A stretch of 51,192 nucleotides of DNA from Chloracidobacterium sp. UBA3360 (GTDB taxonomy: Bacteria > Acidobacteriota > Blastocatellia > Pyrinomonadales > Pyrinomonadaceae), in NCBI GenBank assembly GCA_002360555.1, contig DEQS01000081.1:42677-93868 (forward strand), written 5' to 3'. This document shows, one piece after another, positions 34,016 through 42,155 of the stretch. Every line of letters begins with the position of its first letter. The stretch's first letter is position 1. The notes under the pieces are model-generated. The model made no database searches, was not told the origin of the DNA, and saw only the letters and a list, made by a program, of their open reading frames with translations. A program made the position numbers and the translations under genes.

Positions 34016-35151
34016 AAAAATTTCAAAAACTCGCCCGAGTTCACGTCAAATATCACGTTCATGTGCTTTGGGTCCTGCACAAAATTTACGAGCTGTAGTA
34101 TTTCCGGCTGGGCAAGACGCGATCTGCCGACCTGAAAACCTTTCATCGTCGTTTCCGCAACGGCCCATTGGCGGTTGTTCCAACTGTAATCAACCTTGTT
34201 CTCATTTGGAAAATTGCCCTGCGGCACGGCGACGGTTATGTGTCGCGGGCAATAGAGCAAAATATATTCTTCGCCGATCTGTTCGAGCAGGCTGGCGAGC
34301 AAAATGGTTTTGTTGCTGCAATCGCCGTTGCGGGTCATCAGCGTCTCGTTCGCCCGCTTTAACGTCTCTCGTCCGCCAACAGCTTCTGTAAAACTGTACT
34401 CGACCTCGTCAGCAACAAAATCGACGAGCCGCTGTATTCGCGTCTCGCGGTCCGGCCCGATGTCTTTGAGCAGGTCGTCGGTCAGCCGTTTTAGCGAAGG
34501 CTCACCCGGTTTTGCGACCATGATGCCGTGATTTGCAAAGATCGTCATCGGGCGGTTAGTTCGCTCTCCCTCTTGAGCGATAAGCCGTCCGCCATAGACG
34601 CTCGCATCGGTGATGAAATTATTCATCTCGTCCATGTTCAGCGTGTAATTGACGGTCGAAAATGGAAATGTGAGCGTCGTCTCACGGGGTATCTTGATAT
34701 TTTTCAGGCTAGTCCGGAAAAAGTGTGCGGCGTAATCCGACGGTATCTTGTAGTCGCCAAGCTTCACTACACCGTCCGATGTTGTGCCAAACTCGATCTT
34801 TGTCCTATCGTGAAAGCTCTTGGAAATAAAATCGTCAAACTCGTTTGGATCGGACGGAGGATAGGTGAAAAATGCCTCGTCATTGACCTTTACATACCGC
34901 TCAAGCCGTCCTTTGCCGAGCACCTGCTGGCGAAACTCTTCGCCCGAAAATGTCCGGTATTGCAGCATCATCACCGCATTGTCCCTGATCTGCTCCGCCA
35001 AAATATCGTCCGCCGGACGCGGCACTGGCTTGCTCATCCAATAAACAAAATACGCCGCGCTAGTAAGCGCAACAAAGGCGATCACACCAATCGCGACTGA
35101 CTTGAAATTGAGCTTACTTTTTGAGTAGGAATTAAAGAGTTCGTCTGACAT
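34012..35151 (-). CDS. Membrane-anchored transglutaminase-like protein
   Basis: 379 residues. A short cytoplasmic N-terminus, one transmembrane helix (about 18-39), then an extracytoplasmic domain ending in a transglutaminase-like core: RNGDCSNKTILLASLL supplies the Cys (about 277) and CPRHITVAV the His. Such domains act as peptidases or amidases in bacteria. Substrate unknown. It sits between purM and purN and overlaps purN by 4 nt, an odd insertion of an envelope gene in a purine operon. Confidence 0.8.
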   Translation of the reverse strand: MSDELFNSYSKSKLNFKSVAIGVIAFVALTSAAYFVYWMSKPVPRPADDILAEQIRDNAVMMLQYRTFSGEEFRQQVLGKGRLERYVKVNDEAFFTYPPSDPNEFDDFISKSFHDRTKIEFGTTSDGVVKLGDYKIPSDYAAHFFRTSLKNIKIPRETTLTFPFSTVNYTLNMDEMNNFITDASVYGGRLIAQEGERTNRPMTIFANHGIMVAKPGEPSLKRLTDDLLKDIGPDRETRIQRLVDFVADEVEYSFTEAVGGRETLKRANETLMTRNGDCSNKTILLASLLEQIGEEYILLYCPRHITVAVPQGNFPNENKVDYSWNNRQWAVAETTMKGFQVGRSRLAQPEILQLVNFVQDPKHMNVIFDVNSGEFLKFL

Positions 35152-35171
35152 ATCTCAGTAATGACCTCTAT

Positions 35172-36197
35172 CTATGTGATCGTCACTTCACCCGCACCTT
35201 CGCGAATCACACCGATCTCTTGGGCACCGTCAATAGCTACAAGAATGTCGGCCGCATTTTCCCGCGAGCAAACCACGACCATCCCAACACCCATATTAAA
35301 AGTGCGAAACATCTCTTGCGTTTCGACATTGCCAAGCCGCTGCATCATGCCGAATATTGAAAGCTCGGGCCACGTGCCGCGTTGTATTTCGACCGCGACG
35401 CCTTCCGGCAAAATGCGGGGGATATTTTCGAGAAAGCCGCCGCCGGTGATGTGGACGAGGCCTTTGATAACGCCGCTATCGAGCAGCGGGCCGATCTGCG
35501 GCAGAAAGCTGGCGTGCGTCGCGAGCAAAGCTTCGCCAACGGTTGCGCCTAGTTCTTCGATATACGAAACGGCAGTATATCCACCTATCTCAAAAAACAA
35601 TTTTCTCGCAAGTGAATATCCGTTCGTCTGCAAACCGGTTGACGGTATGCCGAGAACGACATCACCAGGCGTGATAGATTTACCGTCAATGACACGCTGC
35701 TTATCGACAACACCAACGATAAAACCCGCCAGGTCGTATTCACCGGGCGGATAGAAATCCGGCATCTCCGCCGTCTCGCCGCCAAGCAAAACGCAACCGT
35801 TCTCGCGGCAGGCTTTGGCCATTCCTTCGACGACCGAGGCCGTCGTGTCCGGTTCTAGCTTTCCCGTGGCAAAATAATCTAAGAAAAACAACGGCCTTGC
35901 ACCCTGTACCAAAATGTCGTTGACACAGTGATTTACAAGATCAGCACCGACCGTGTTGTGAATGCCCGTCTCAAACGCCAGCTTTAGCTTTGTCCCGACG
36001 CCGTCCGCTGACGCGACCAGTATCGGCTCGGCCACATCCGGAAACGCCCCGGCAAACATCCCGCCAAAACTGCCGATCTCGGTCAGCGTCCGCTCATTAA
36101 ACGTCGACCGAGCAAACTCGCGGATCTTATTGACGGCAAGGTTGGCATTGTCGATCGAGACCCCGGCGTCTGCGTATGAGATCGCTTTTTGTGTCAT
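35172..36197 (-). CDS. purM: Phosphoribosylformylglycinamidine cyclo-ligase (AIR synthetase) PurM
   Basis: About 341 residues. The ATG at 36197 is chosen because the family begins YADAGVSIDNAN soon after it and because it overlaps the upstream stop (ATGA); an in-frame ATG at 36239 would add an implausible Arg/Glu-rich leader. Motifs: DGVGTKLKLAF, NDILVQGARPLFFLDYFA, GGETAEMPDFYPPGEYDLAG and HITGGGFLENIPR. ATP-dependent ring closure of FGAM to AIR. Part of the DUF5990-purM-transglutaminase-purN string. Confidence 0.95.
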   Translation of the reverse strand: MTQKAISYADAGVSIDNANLAVNKIREFARSTFNERTLTEIGSFGGMFAGAFPDVAEPILVASADGVGTKLKLAFETGIHNTVGADLVNHCVNDILVQGARPLFFLDYFATGKLEPDTTASVVEGMAKACRENGCVLLGGETAEMPDFYPPGEYDLAGFIVGVVDKQRVIDGKSITPGDVVLGIPSTGLQTNGYSLARKLFFEIGGYTAVSYIEELGATVGEALLATHASFLPQIGPLLDSGVIKGLVHITGGGFLENIPRILPEGVAVEIQRGTWPELSIFGMMQRLGNVETQEMFRTFNMGVGMVVVCSRENAADILVAIDGAQEIGVIREGAGEVTIT

Positions 36198-36616
36198 TTT
36201 TTCACCACTTTCCATTCTATCCCTTTCACGCTCGCGCATGTCGGCCCGCCGTCTCGTCCGACACCACTAAATTCTGTCTGCAATATAGCGCTGTAATTTG
36301 TAACAACCGCCTGGATCTGATCGCCGGTGATCGTCATAAGCGATATTTTTGCCCGCCGTCCCCAGATCGAATGCTGATCGGCATATGTGCCGGAATTGAC
36401 ATAGACAAACCGAGCGTCTTTCGGCCCTTGGGCAAATTTGCCGAGAAAATTTGGCCGCGTTTCGGTCGTATCGACCGTAAGCTCAAACTCAAATACAAGT
36501 TTCTCCGCAGACTTAGAACTCGGCGGCAAAAGTTCGTCCTTTCCCCGCTGAACCAACATCGCGACGTTGGGCAGTGGATCCAACACTTTGATCCTGATAG
36601 GAATTTGAAACTTCAT
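36194..36616 (-). CDS. DUF5990 family protein
   Basis: 140 residues from ATG 36616. The reading frame remains open to 37030, but that extension is antisense to the gene at 36707-37090 and has no family character, so I reject it. The pattern FAQGPKDARFVYVNSGTYA, then RRAKISLMTIT and GRDGGPTCASVKGIEW, matches DUF5990 as I remember it. No signal peptide or membrane segment. Function unknown. Its TGA overlaps the purM ATG. Confidence 0.78.
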   Translation of the reverse strand: MKFQIPIRIKVLDPLPNVAMLVQRGKDELLPPSSKSAEKLVFEFELTVDTTETRPNFLGKFAQGPKDARFVYVNSGTYADQHSIWGRRAKISLMTITGDQIQAVVTNYSAILQTEFSGVGRDGGPTCASVKGIEWKVVKK

Positions 36617-36706
36617 TTCGTCAAAAACCAAATTATATCGCTTTCCTATTCGAAACTCATTGACCAATCCTCGTTTGCCGTTTAGGATTTTCGGTAGGAG
36701 AAACTT

Positions 36707-37090
36707 ATGAGCTTTACCCTGATCGATCTTGGCAGCGAAAATTTTGAATTTGCGGCTAACGTCTGGAACTGGAAAGCCGCCCTCGAGGTCATCAAAAGCC
36801 TCGACATCGTTGGCGAAGGGGCGATCCGCCAAATGACCTACAACGCGACCGGCGTCAAGGTCGAAATGGACGAAGCTCACGCTATCGGCACACGCATCCG
36901 TGATGAGTATCTGCCAAAGCTCGCTCCAAACAAACGCATTTTTGCCAACCTCTCGATCACCGCCGAGCCCGACGATATGGCGATCCGCCGTGACGGAGAC
37001 GAACAGTGGAAAAACTACAGCGTCACCCACGATTGGCTCGCCGAATTTGCTGATTTCTGCCTCAGATCAAAAGGCTTTCAGGTCTTTTAA
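36707..37090 (+). CDS. Conserved-looking small cytoplasmic protein, function unknown
   Basis: 127 residues starting at an ATG with GGTAGGAG upstream. No signal peptide, membrane segment or motif I recognise; rich in Trp and acidic residues (NVWNWKAALEVIKSLDIVG, EQWKNYSVTHDWLAEFADF). Divergent from the DUF5990 gene and 66 nt before an ABC exporter pair. Codon usage looks like neighbouring genes, which supports it over the antisense frame. Confidence 0.7.
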   Translation: MSFTLIDLGSENFEFAANVWNWKAALEVIKSLDIVGEGAIRQMTYNATGVKVEMDEAHAIGTRIRDEYLPKLAPNKRIFANLSITAEPDDMAIRRDGDEQWKNYSVTHDWLAEFADFCLRSKGFQVF

Positions 37091-37156
37091 CATTCTCACC
37101 GAACATTCCTGACCGACTGACGTAAGTTTATTCTTCAACGAACGAAGGATACATTT

Positions 37157-37846
37157 ATGCTCGAAGTAAAAGATCTCTGTAAAACATACACCGGCGATGG
37201 CGTCGATTATACGGCGCTCAAAAATGTCGATCTGCGGATAGATCAAGGCGATTGCCTCGCGATCGTCGGCAAATCAGGCAGCGGCAAATCGACGCTGATG
37301 CATCTGCTCGCGTGTCTTGATGTGCCGACGGCCGGGCAAGTATTTGTCGATGGCCGGGACGTTTCCGCCGTTTCAGAAAAAGAAAAGAACATCCTACGAA
37401 ACGAAAAATTTGGCTTTGTTTTCCAGCAGTTTTTCCTGAATGGACGCGAGACGGTCTTTGAAAATGTCGTGCTGCCGATGCGTATTCGCGGAGCTTCGGC
37501 GTCGCAGATTACGTCCGATGCTACAGAAGCGATCTCCGCCGTCGGGCTCGCTGATAAAACTCAGAAAAAAGCCAAGGACCTATCCGGCGGTGAAAAACAG
37601 CGTGTCTGTATCGCCCGTGCGCTGGTCGGCAAGCCTCAAGTTATTTTCGCGGATGAGCCGACCGGCAATCTTGATTCCACTACAGGTGCTGCGGTCGAAA
37701 AGATGCTCTTTGAGCTAAACCTTGACCAAGGGATCACACTCGTCATCGTCACCCACGACGACGATCTGGCGAAACGCTGCGACCGCGTGATCGAGATGAA
37801 AGACGGACAGATCGTGACTGAGAAACGACGAGGTGAAAAAATATGA
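37157..37846 (+). CDS. ABC transporter ATP-binding protein (MacB/LolD type)
   Basis: 229 residues. Walker A GKSGSGKST (38-46), signature LSGGEKQR (142-149), Walker B VIFADEP (about 161-167) and the D-loop GNLDS are all intact. The Q-loop region reads FGFVFQQFFLNGRETVFENV, typical of the MacB/LolD/FtsE branch. AAGGA lies upstream of ATG 37157. Overlaps the permease by 4 nt. Probably powers a mechanotransmission-type exporter; no membrane fusion protein is adjacent. Confidence 0.9.
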   Translation: MLEVKDLCKTYTGDGVDYTALKNVDLRIDQGDCLAIVGKSGSGKSTLMHLLACLDVPTAGQVFVDGRDVSAVSEKEKNILRNEKFGFVFQQFFLNGRETVFENVVLPMRIRGASASQITSDATEAISAVGLADKTQKKAKDLSGGEKQRVCIARALVGKPQVIFADEPTGNLDSTTGAAVEKMLFELNLDQGITLVIVTHDDDLAKRCDRVIEMKDGQIVTEKRRGEKI

Positions 37847-39120
37847 AAACCTGGGACATGATCCGCATCGCCAACCGCAATCTTTTCCGTAACAAGCTCC
37901 GCACATTTTTGACCGTCGCCGCCATCTTTGTCGGCTCATTTACACTGACGATGACCAACGGCCTCGGCGACGGTATGCGCAATTATGTTGAAAGCCAGGT
38001 CAAAAACATCGAAGGCGAGCGCGTCATACTTGTACGCAAAAAGCTTGAAAAACCGGTCGGCGGCCCGAGAGCCGGAGCTCCTGAGGAATATAAGGAAGCC
38101 TCCGTCGAGGACAAAGAGAACGATTTTGACCCGAACACAATGCTGATGACCGTTCCGCAAATGGAAGCCTCGGTCCGCGATATCGACGGTATCAAAAGCA
38201 TTACGCCGCGATACAACATCGCCGGTGAATACATCACGATCGACGGCCAGAAAAAGTACAAGCTTGAGCTCGGCGTCCTCTCCGAGGGCATCATCCAAAA
38301 AACCGAAGTCGGCAAGACCATCGACGGCGAAGGCCAGATCGTTATCCCGCTCGGCTTAGCGCGGGAGTTGGACCCTATGATCGAGAATCTCGTCGGAAAA
38401 GCCGCGACCATCGCTTACAAGGCCGCCGACCAGAAAGTAAAGACCAAGTCGCTTAAGATAGTCGGTGTTTCGACCAAGGGCTTTCAAACGAACTACAATT
38501 CGTTCGTCGACGTCCCGACCGCCAAAGCGATCCATGCCGATCAGCGGACTGGTGACGGCATCGACAAATTTGTCGGCTTTACGATCCAGATGGCAACAGC
38601 CGATGCGGCCAAGATCGAGTCGGTAAAGAAACGGCTCGACCAGAACGGCTTTACTGCCGACACGATCGCCGACGCCCAAAAACGCACGTATGACGCGATC
38701 GGCATCTTTAAGATAGGAATGAGCCTGTTCGCCCTCGTAGCTCTGCTTGCCGCATCATTTGGCATTATCAACACGCTCGTCATCGCCGTTCTCGAACGCA
38801 CAAAAGAGATCGGCCTGCAAAAAGCCCTCGGCATGGGCCGGGCAAAGATCTTTGCCATCTTTTCACTCGAATCGGTTTTGATCGGATTTTGGGGGGCTTT
38901 ATTAGGCACACTCGGCGGCATCGCCGTCGGCCTGATAGCCAATAAAGTGCTGCTAACCGCCTACGCCGAATCATTCGAAGGGTTCAACCTATTTGCATTC
39001 ACGCTCCCGTCGATCGCAACGGTCATGCTACTGGTGTCGTCGGTTGCGTTCGTCGCAGGCGTTCTCCCCGCATACCGAGCCAGTCGCCTCAACCCGATCG
39101 ACTCGCTGCGGTATGAATAA
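37843..39120 (+). CDS. ABC transporter permease, FtsX/MacB-like
   Basis: 425 residues. N-terminal TM near 20-42, a periplasmic MacB_PCD-type domain (about 43-275), then three TM helices in the FtsX domain (SLFALVALLAASFGIINTLV, then FWGALLGTLGGIAVGL and LLVSSVAFVAGVLPAYRAS). Contains the conserved VLERTKEIGLQKALG motif of this family. Forms a half-transporter dimer with the preceding ATPase. Substrate unknown: lipoprotein, peptide or antibiotic export are all possible. Confidence 0.9.
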   Translation: MKTWDMIRIANRNLFRNKLRTFLTVAAIFVGSFTLTMTNGLGDGMRNYVESQVKNIEGERVILVRKKLEKPVGGPRAGAPEEYKEASVEDKENDFDPNTMLMTVPQMEASVRDIDGIKSITPRYNIAGEYITIDGQKKYKLELGVLSEGIIQKTEVGKTIDGEGQIVIPLGLARELDPMIENLVGKAATIAYKAADQKVKTKSLKIVGVSTKGFQTNYNSFVDVPTAKAIHADQRTGDGIDKFVGFTIQMATADAAKIESVKKRLDQNGFTADTIADAQKRTYDAIGIFKIGMSLFALVALLAASFGIINTLVIAVLERTKEIGLQKALGMGRAKIFAIFSLESVLIGFWGALLGTLGGIAVGLIANKVLLTAYAESFEGFNLFAFTLPSIATVMLLVSSVAFVAGVLPAYRASRLNPIDSLRYE

Positions 39121-39123
39121 TGA

Positions 39124-39387
39124 CTACGTGGGGCGTTTTTCAGCATATTTATGCAAGATACTCGCGATGAGTGTTTGATATGGGATGCCCTCGGCCAACG
39201 CTCGCTTCTGCAGCGCACGCAAATCACGCGATGCGATACGAATGTTAATACGTGCGTCTTTTTTGAATGTGCTTTCGGCAACTTTACGATGTCGGGACAG
39301 TTCTTTTCCGACTCCGGCAACGGAAGCCGTCCTGCCACTTTCATACGCAGCTAAAATTTCCTTTTCTTCAGCGTCAAATTTATTCAT
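39124..39387 (-). CDS. CopG/BrnA-like antitoxin
   Basis: 87 residues from ATG 39387. The C-terminal half RINIRIASRDLRALQKRALAEG followed by YQTLIASILHKYAE is a ribbon-helix-helix DNA-binding fold, as in CopG-type antitoxins. Overlaps the preceding toxin-like gene by 8 nt. A longer frame upstream runs antisense-like through the toxin gene and is rejected. Expected to neutralise the toxin and autoregulate the pair. Confidence 0.8.
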   Translation of the reverse strand: MNKFDAEEKEILAAYESGRTASVAGVGKELSRHRKVAESTFKKDARINIRIASRDLRALQKRALAEGIPYQTLIASILHKYAEKRPT

Positions 39388-39661
39388 TTTCTTCTCCGAG
39401 ATATTTTTTAGTCGCTTTGCCGCTCGGAATGATGGTCTTGAGAAATATCTCTTCGTCGTTTTCGACAAACGGAACGAGGTAAGCGTAATCTTCCACGCAT
39501 ACCACAATTATCTTTTGCCCCGGATATTTCGATTGATTTGGATGATCGAAAATATCAACCGCGTCTCCGGCCTCGATGTGAAACACAACATCCTCAAATG
39601 AAATTTCACGGCTCTGCCGCAATAGGTCATTTTTTTCCGGATTCCAAGCGTACGTTTTCAC
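39380..39661 (-). CDS. BrnT-like toxin of a type II toxin-antitoxin pair
   Basis: 93 residues. YAWNPEKNDLLRQSREISFEDVV resembles the start of BrnT/DUF497 toxins (residues 4-26; W-x-x-x-K then I-S-F-E-x-V), and the YLVPFVENDEEIFLKTIIPS segment is a compact beta region ending in the conserved K-T-I-I-P-S. Order toxin then antitoxin fits BrnT-BrnA. The central HPNQSKYPGQ element differs from classic BrnT, so it may be a separate subfamily. RNase activity is inferred. Confidence 0.7.
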   Translation of the reverse strand: MKTYAWNPEKNDLLRQSREISFEDVVFHIEAGDAVDIFDHPNQSKYPGQKIIVVCVEDYAYLVPFVENDEEIFLKTIIPSGKATKKYLGEENE

Positions 39662-39766
39662 GATCTTAGGTTACTAAAATGTGTGCCTATTGTCATCCAT
39701 ATTTTCACAGCAATTGAATCCGGCGGCCACTTTGCGTTAAGGTATGCGTATCTCGAGGCATAAATT

Positions 39767-40396
39767 ATGAAACGATACCTTTCGATCTTTGCACTTTTTT
39801 TGGCGGCGGCTTTTTCGATGCAGGCTCAAACCGCTCCCGATGCGGCTGAGCTGACGCGGTTATTAAATGAGTTTCTAGCAGGTGCGGGAAAGAACGACGT
39901 CGCCGTCCACGACCGATTTTGGGCGGACGATCTGATCTACACCCGCTCGGCAGGTGTCCGCACAAATAAAGAAGAGATCATGAAAGGCCTGCGGTCGGCT
40001 CCCGCGGCAAAACCCGGCGACCCTGTGACCGTCTATACCGCCGAGGACATTCGCATACAGCAATACGGCGATGCGGCGGTCGTTGCCTTTAAGCTCGTCG
40101 GCAACACGACCAAAGCTGACGGCACAAAGACCGTCTCAAACAATCTCAACACAGGCACATTTATCAAACGCAAGGGCAAGTGGCAGGTAGTCGCCTGGCA
40201 ATCTACGATCATCCCCGAGCCCAAACCCGCCGGACAAACCTCTGCGGCCGAGACAAAGGCCGCTCCTCTTGTTTCAACTCCTTCTGCACCATCAACTGCC
40301 GGATCGCGCGTCTATCTTAAAGGCAGCCGCGGAGGATGCTATTACCTCAATGCGAGCGGCAATAAAACGTCCGTTACCAAAGATCTTTGTAAATAA
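39767..40396 (+). CDS. Secreted SnoaL/DUF4440-like protein with a C-terminal PBCV basic adaptor-like domain
   Basis: 209 residues. Signal peptide about 1-20 (ending MQAQ). An NTF2-like DUF4440 domain follows (about 25-145: DRFWADDLIYTRSAGVRTNK, then KRKGKWQVVAWQST). After a Pro/Ser/Thr linker, the last 30 residues (VYLKGSRGGCYYLNASGNK ... DLC) match the short cysteine-containing motif known as the PBCV-specific basic adaptor domain. Function unknown; the two-domain secreted form is notable. Confidence 0.75.
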   Translation: MKRYLSIFALFLAAAFSMQAQTAPDAAELTRLLNEFLAGAGKNDVAVHDRFWADDLIYTRSAGVRTNKEEIMKGLRSAPAAKPGDPVTVYTAEDIRIQQYGDAAVVAFKLVGNTTKADGTKTVSNNLNTGTFIKRKGKWQVVAWQSTIIPEPKPAGQTSAAETKAAPLVSTPSAPSTAGSRVYLKGSRGGCYYLNASGNKTSVTKDLCK

Positions 40397-40590
40397 TTCG
40401 ATCTCGTAAAAATTTATTGCAAGTTTCTCCACCTCGCTCGTTCAACGAAGCGCAGCGTTGGTATTGGACGGTATTTGGCGAGCCGAAAGACAAGTCATTT
40501 ACGGAAAGACGCCCCTTATCATTCCGGCTGTGGATGTCTGACTTAGCGGGCGGTAATTCGTCCGCGTCTTAAAAACTTAGGAGAAATACA

Positions 40591-40857
40591 ATGAGAAGAT
40601 CGATAATTTTATCGACAGTTTTGGCGGCAAGTGTCGCCGTGTTGGGTGCTTGCACCGAAACCAAGGTCACGGAAAACAAACCGGTCGCTACCCCGGCACC
40701 GGTCTCGACGGCCAGCCCTCTGGCATCGCCAGCCGCCTCACCGGCAGCGTCACCCGCGGGTTCACCGGCAAAACCCGGCGCCTCGCCTGAGGTCAAAAAA
40801 GACGATGGTAAAAGCGTCAACAAAGACGTAAAACCGGCCGAGACGCCTAAGAAATAG
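40591..40857 (+). CDS. Small Pro/Ala/Ser-rich lipoprotein
   Basis: 88 residues starting after TTAGGAG. Lipobox VLGAC (Cys 21). The mature part is low complexity with repeated ASP(A) units (about 40-65) and a Lys-rich tail. Likely an outer- or inner-membrane-anchored flexible linker protein. No known family. Followed 25 nt later by a strong terminator. Confidence 0.7.
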   Translation: MRRSIILSTVLAASVAVLGACTETKVTENKPVATPAPVSTASPLASPAASPAASPAGSPAKPGASPEVKKDDGKSVNKDVKPAETPKK

Positions 40858-40882
40858 GCGTCTCAACTTCGTCCTAATTAAG

Positions 40883-40908
40883 AAGCGGGCTTTCGGGCCC
40901 GCTTTTTT
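40883..40908 (+). terminator. Intrinsic terminator after the small lipoprotein gene
   Basis: Perfect stem AAGCGGGC / GCCCGCTT with loop TTTCGG and a T6 run. Same design as the terminator at 9567-9592. Confidence 0.92.
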
Positions 40909-40946
40909 GGTCCACCTTGGTCCATCTTGGTCCGGACCGGACCAGA
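40909..40946. repeat. 10-nt-period GGTCC repeat, copy 1
   Basis: GGTCCACCTT, GGTCCATCTT, GGTCCGGACC, GGACCAGAAC: 10-nt units ending in the self-complementary GGTCCGGACC. It begins directly after the T run of the terminator. An inverted relative is at 45735-45786. Confidence 0.8.
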
Positions 40947-41028
40947 ACATCAGCATTTTTTTCATGAACTTTTTCCATCGGGCGCTCGTTTGCCTTACTA
41001 CGAAAGGATTTTTCCTTTGGAGGGATTT

Positions 41029-41733
41029 ATGAAAAAGATAGGTATTTTGATCTTTGTCGCGGCACTGGTTATCGGTCTTGTCGTGTCAAACATGTTCTCA
41101 TTCGGTCGCGCGACCGGCAATTTTTTCAACTTTTCGCTCAATTTCAAGGGCGTCACGGGCTCCGGCAACATGTCCGCCGAGGACCGCAATGTCAGCGGCT
41201 TTCACGGCATAGATGTCGGCGGCGTCTATCAGGTTGAGATAACCGCGCAAAAAGAATACAGCGTGCGGATCGAGGCCGACGACAATTTGCTGCCGTTAAT
41301 TAGAACCGAGGTCAACGGTGGCATACTCAAGATCGAGAGCGAACGCCGCATCTCGCCAAAGAGCAAGATCCGCATCATCATCGGTGCTCCGAATATCGAC
41401 AGCCTCGACGTTTCAGGCGTAGCAAATGTCACGTTGAATGATATTAATAACGAACGGTTGACGATCGATTCATCGGGAGCGTCTAAGATCAAGATCACGG
41501 GCGCGACAGCAAAACTGACAGTCGATGTCAGCGGAGCGTCAAAGATTGACGCTGAAGCCCTCACAACCGGGAACGCCAACATTGACGCAAGCGGTGCAAG
41601 CAACGTAACTGTCAATGTAACCGGAGATTTGCGAGCCGACGCCTCGGGCGCCAGCCGCATTAGCTATACAGGTACGCCGACCAACATCACCAAAGATACC
41701 AGCGGTGCAAGCAAGGTCACCAAAAAAGACTAG
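41029..41733 (+). CDS. DUF2807 (GIN domain) surface protein
   Basis: 234 residues. The ATG at 41029 has GGAGG 7 nt upstream; an in-frame extension to 40927 runs through the repeat and is rejected. One N-terminal membrane anchor or signal (about 3-24, no lipobox), then a right-handed beta-helix-like domain with repeated D-(A/V/T)-S-G-A-S units (DSSGASKIK, DVSGASKID, DASGASNVT, DASGASRIS, DTSGASKVT). DUF2807 proteins are envelope proteins of unknown function. Converges with the next gene, overlapping by 4 nt. Confidence 0.85.
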   Translation: MKKIGILIFVAALVIGLVVSNMFSFGRATGNFFNFSLNFKGVTGSGNMSAEDRNVSGFHGIDVGGVYQVEITAQKEYSVRIEADDNLLPLIRTEVNGGILKIESERRISPKSKIRIIIGAPNIDSLDVSGVANVTLNDINNERLTIDSSGASKIKITGATAKLTVDVSGASKIDAEALTTGNANIDASGASNVTVNVTGDLRADASGASRISYTGTPTNITKDTSGASKVTKKD

Positions 41734-42155
41734 GTCTCAACCGCCTTGGTCGTGACCCCGGCGATGCGTCCGTCACGATCGATCCCGACGGTAAAGATGT
41801 CCACTTGGACGAGGCCGACGCGGAACACTTTTGGATCACTTAGATTTTCTCCGAGCAACTTTTGCAGCTCGGAGAATTTTTTTGCTCGCAGCTTTTCTAC
41901 GTCACCATACCAATCCCTGATCTCAGTCAGCCGCCCGAAAAAGGCCTCGAGCGATAGTTCAGTAACCGGCGAATCGCGCGGCAGGTTTGCCTGCTGTAAG
42001 ATGGTCTCTCCGGTTACAGTCTCCGCCGCCGATCCGAAAAATGGAGTCACCGGTGCGTCCATTTCACTGATGTAAATGAGGCCGTCACAGGCGGTTGCGA
42101 GCATCGCTGACAGTTCGTTCGAAATATTGTTATTTTCTTGAAAAAAATCTTGCAT
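41730..42155 (-). CDS. Nuclease A inhibitor-like protein (NuiA family)
   Basis: 141 residues. Resembles the NuiA/nuclease A inhibitor family: LIYISEMDAPVTPFF (26-40), the helix FSELQKLLGENL and the C-terminal strand VQVDIFTVGIDRDGRIAGV. Family members bind secreted DNA/RNA non-specific nucleases; whether the local S1/P1 nuclease is a partner is unlikely given its different fold. It is divergent from dnaA and shares the upstream regulatory gap. Confidence 0.75.
   Translation of the reverse strand: MQDFFQENNNISNELSAMLATACDGLIYISEMDAPVTPFFGSAAETVTGETILQQANLPRDSPVTELSLEAFFGRLTEIRDWYGDVEKLRAKKFSELQKLLGENLSDPKVFRVGLVQVDIFTVGIDRDGRIAGVTTKAVET

Noticed and set aside
36617..37030. N-terminal extension of the DUF5990 reading frame to 278 codons
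   Set aside because: This part lies antisense to the supported gene at 36707-37090 and has no family character; ATG 36616 gives the family's normal size.
40927..41028. Upstream extension of the GIN-domain gene
   Set aside because: It would translate through the GGTCC repeat; ATG 41029 has a good Shine-Dalgarno and starts the membrane anchor.
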